Assembly: GCF_000002425.4 (NCBI RefSeq)
Contig: NC_037258.1
Coordinates: forward strand, 6,057,336 to 6,121,335
Length of the DNA stretch: 64,000 nucleotides
Source of the DNA: Physcomitrium patens
Lineage: Eukaryota; Streptophyta; Bryopsida; Funariales; Funariaceae
Direction of reading: 5' to 3'
The notes beneath the pieces are model-generated. The model was not told where the DNA came from. It saw nothing but the letters and a program-made list of their open reading frames with translations, and did no database searches. How positions within the stretch are numbered: position 1 is the stretch's first letter; each line of letters opens with the position of its first letter. Both the position numbers and the translations under genes were made by a program. This document shows, in pieces, positions 60,267 through 64,000 of the stretch.

Positions 60267-61539
60267 TTACAATAAATTTTGTTGTAATGAAAATACCATT
60301 TTTATTTCTAATAAAAGAATATACATATATACCATTAAAAACATTATATTAATTAGATTTCAAATATAAATCATTAGAGGTTTTGATTATATAAGAAATG
60401 TTGGATAGATAATAGAAGTAAATCAAAAGCAAGTAAGTATCAAATCAAATAAGGCAAGTAATTGAATATGAATTTGAGAATCATTGTATACACATATGTT
60501 GTTATTGTATTTACTTGCAGCAACTAGCAACTGGTATTTAATGACAAGCAATGACAACAATTTGCAGTATTTTATATTAAGAATTATCATATAAAAGCAA
60601 CAACCAATAATATTTTGTACCTAGGAGTACCAAGTAGTAGTATTGCTAGTAGCATAAGATGGCAAATAATATCATAAGGCATAAAAAAAATTCCAATAAA
60701 AATATTTTAATCAAATAATAAAAAAATAAGTTTAAAAATTAAAATTAGATTAAATATTTCTCCATAATGGTTAAAATGAATAAAATGAGATAAAATTATG
60801 AATTATTCAAGGATGTGGATCATTTCTAAATTTATCGTAATATAGATATTTAAAATATATATATAATTTTAAGAGATCAAACTTAATATAGTTTGTGAAC
60901 AACCTATTTTATTTAAGAAAATTCGTCTCACAAAATTGAATAATTATATTATGTTTCTATTGAAATATCTTTTTACACACTTATATAATTTAAAGTTTAT
61001 TATTTGTTTATATATTATCATATATATATATATAATAGATTTTTTTAATTAATTTTATCAAAGGTTTCAAAAATAAACTTATTGAAGAAAATCGAAAGAA
61101 TGTTGATTATTAAAAAATTTGAATAAATCATCTTTAAATCAGTTTTATACAATACATCATGAATTTACATCATCAACAAAAATTATATTCAATCAAAATT
61201 TAAACTTCATAAATTATATATCATAAAGTATAAGTGTTTATTTTTATTTTATTTATTTATATTTATATTCTTAAAAAAGAAATATTTAAATTAAATTTAG
61301 AAAAAGGTCTAATAAATTAAAATATGAAATAAAAAAAAATCAAATTACAAGAATAGAAATATATTGAACAAAAAAATTGAATAACAAATCAAGAAAAGTA
61401 ATTCAATCTTTCAAAGAATAGTTTTGAAACCATTAGATTTAAGATATGAATAGCAAGATACAGCAACAAAAACATAAACTTAGACAAAAAGTTTAAAAAT
61501 ATAATACACTTATGTGATTAAAGAAGAAGTAAATACATG

Positions 61540-61920
61540 ATAGAAAAGAATTAATATGACTATTGCTACATATAGAGAAAGTTGAAAATTCTAAATTAAG
61601 GTTGAATGCAAGAAAGAAATTAAAAAGACTAGACATATCCTTAATCTTACTTCAATATACATTATTTATAAAGAAGTTCTTGTGTAAGCTCTCTAAGCAC
61701 TACAATAATTTTGACTTAAGGATTAAGTTGTTGGTTATTTCAAATACAATTTTTTCATAGTATAAAACTTGTAGGATAATATTAATAGCTATATAGCATA
61801 TTTATAGAAGCCAAAAGATCTAATTAGTGTCTAAGAAACTTTTTCAAAGATTCTTAAGGTAGATGTTATTTTCCTAAACATTTCTATCTACCACTTATCT
61901 TAATATTCTTAAATGATATA
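61540..61920 (-). repeat. Possible diverged family A LTR remnant
   Basis: The plus-strand sequence aligns loosely with the family A LTR core: gaattaatatgactattgc (agaatggctattgc), gcaagaaagaaattaaaaaga (gcaagaaagaagttgacaaga), and tcttacttcaatatacattat (tcttgtctctatatatactat). No termini or coding part are found. It may be an old solo LTR. Confidence 0.35.
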
Positions 61921-62084
61921 AATATATGTTATAACATAACAAAGATCCAAAAATAAAAGTCTAAAATATATAATTTACTAATAATTTTATTTATAAAAAA
62001 AATTATTAGTAAACAAAAGTATTTGCATAGAAGGTATTTCAGTATATTTTAATAAATAAATAAGACTTATAAATTTAGAACATA

Positions 62085-62147
<63 letters not shown>

Positions 62148-62530
62148 TTAAAAAGATCAAAAAATCTAATTATTAAAAAATTAAATAATTTTAATAATTT
62201 TTTATAATCTAAAAATTAAAATTAAAATATTATTATGTTTTAAAAAAATCGTATAAAAAAGATCTTTAAGAAAATAAAAAATATATATAGTATTAATCTA
62301 ATTTTAAAAAATCTTTTTGAATATAAATTATAAAAATTAAAATTTTGATTAATTAAATACAAAAATATATTTATGTATGATTATCAAATAAATATAGTTG
62401 AAGATCATAAAATAAAATACTTTTAAATTTTAAATCATAAATTTATACTATAATTTTATATTATAAAAAAAATTATTCAACTTAATTTATATAAAATAAT
62501 TTGGTTTAACATATTTTAATTTTAAAAAAT

Positions 62531-62577
<47 letters not shown>

Positions 62578-62647
62578 ATATATATTGACTAAAACAATCA
62601 AAAACATATCAACTTAGATTTTTATTTTATTTTTTAAAAAATTCTTA

Positions 62648-62685
<38 letters not shown>

Positions 62686-64000
62686 CTTATTGTTGAAAAA
62701 ACCCACAACAACTACATAATTCTATACAATAATAGGATCTTTAGACTTAATCTAGTATTTGGCTTAATTTTATTGGAGATATCATCAAACATGTCTCAAA
62801 TTATTTTAATGTAGATTATAAAGGTTAGTAGAGACAAATTCTATTTTAAATTTCTAAAAATAAACCTAAGGGCTTAAATTGATTGGTATCATACTACTAT
62901 AAGATATAACATGTTTTTACTTATATTCCTACTACATTTAAAGCAGATACACAACTATAGTATCAGCTAATTGTAAGTTGCAATAAACTTCTGAAATCCA
63001 GAATTGTATTTATAGTTATTGCAACACACTTATACAATTATTGAATAATCTAAAACAATGATTTAAAATGTTTAAAGACTTAATTCTATATAAAATCTCC
63101 CAAAACTTCAAGCCATAATCTTAAAATATATTTAAAATATCCCACATAAACTTATATACCTTTTTTAGAAATATGAAATATTTATGTTGAATATTAAATA
63201 ATAATCTAACAATACAAATTTAGATATGATTTATTGTCTTATTTCTAGACTTCTTATAGGAATTAAACTTGTCATTGAAAAACCTTAAATTTTAAAAAAT
63301 TGAAAGATTTAAAATTAAAGTAGATACCTTTAGACAAGTTTCTACTTAAAATATTTATTAAACTTTTGTCTATGCTAGATTTTAACTTTTTTATTCTTCT
63401 TTTAATTAAAATCATAGTTTTTCTTTTTTTAAATCTCATTGTATAATCTACTTGAAAATAAAATATTATTGTGAATTTATATTTAATTAAGTTCATGAAC
63501 TTGAATTGAACCAAATATAATCATAAAACTTGTGATCTATATTTGGCAATCATGTATATTAAGACAATTAGATTAGGATTTAACCATATGAAAGATAATA
63601 AGTCTAATTCAAACTATATTAATAAAATTAATGTATATTAAGTAAAAAAAAAAATTCGATGATTTTTCCAATTTGAACAAAGTATTTGCAATTTCCAGAT
63701 CTTGATTAAGATCATCCAACAAACCAACTTGATCCAAATGTTTTTATGCATATTCTTATTAGTGAATATTAAAATTAAACTAGATGGTTCGTTATTCAAG
63801 TATGTATTGTACAATATTTTTAAGAAAAAATATAGAAAAAAAAAAATAATGAATGATTTAAATTTAACTATATATCAAATTTACGATGTCTCGTTAATAA
63901 TTTTTACTGAATTTTTAACATCTACTATAAATCACAAATTGAAAGAAACAATGATTATGTCTGACTTTGATTAATTTTAATGCCCTAAAAAAAATATATA
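61921..64000. other. AT-rich region with microsatellites, no gene seen
   Basis: (AAT)n at about 62,083-62,147 (over 20 units). (TA)n at about 62,535-62,585 and 62,652-62,683. The ORFs at 63,272-63,514 and 63,702-63,974 are Lys/Ile/Asn-rich with no family pattern and are probably chance frames. Confidence 0.5.

Noticed and set aside
62083..62147. CRISPR-like or functional repeat array
   Set aside because: It is a plain trinucleotide microsatellite (AAT) with no spacers.

Overview
The window looks like a retrotransposon-rich intergenic stretch of a land-plant nuclear genome with one host gene. There are Ty3/gypsy and Ty1/copia LTR elements, heavy C-to-T type decay in the older copies, very AT-rich spacers, and an intron-containing plant-type CHX cation/H+ exchanger gene. 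The better-preserved Ty3 family has an FLDD reverse-transcriptase box and a GPY/F-type integrase tail. It resembles, as far as I recall, elements common in mosses such as Physcomitrium, so I favour a moss or other bryophyte. That is inference; no search was run.

Layout. Positions 1-43,267 are a Russian doll of LTR retrotransposons that I reconstruct as eight levels. From outside in they are: A4 (+, integrase and 3' LTR at 40,846-43,267), A3 (-, 1-40,845), A2 (+, 5,976-38,954), A1 (-, 6,970-34,037), D (-, 7,524-28,207), E (-, internal 8,909-26,295), a solo LTR S (9,662-19,744), and C (-, 10,236-18,985). A further broken copy (A5) and an inverted piece lie at 555-3,125. The A elements are one family: chromoviruses with LTRs of about 510-560 bp and a C-terminal chromodomain. 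C, D, E and S are a second family (B) with LTRs of about 1.32-1.42 kb, a candidate tRNA-Trp primer site and 4-bp target duplications. Decay follows the nesting: A4/A3/A2 are riddled with stops, A1 is moderately damaged, E is lightly damaged and C is nearly readable.

Positions 43,268-47,097 are AT-rich with no gene that I can support. Positions 47,098 to about 51,490 hold a degraded Ty1/copia element (-) with very short LTRs and an iMet-type primer site. Positions 51,500 to about 58,800 form an island of balanced base composition. It carries an intact 8-exon CHX gene on the minus strand (start codon at 56,102, stop at 52,050, 934 codons by my splice model), a 3' flank, and a long upstream region. 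Positions 59,170-64,000 are again AT-rich, with microsatellites and one possible LTR remnant.

Only the CHX gene looks like a functioning host gene: a membrane K+/cation-H+ antiporter with the ND motif (Asp200), a conserved Lys379 and a long cytosolic C-terminal domain. The most unusual observation concerns family B. The two long copies, C and E, share three in-frame stop codons and one frame offset, all at domain boundaries (gag|PR, PR|RT, RNaseH|integrase). This could be descent from a defective source copy or an unusual split-ORF expression scheme. No clearly new biological system was found.
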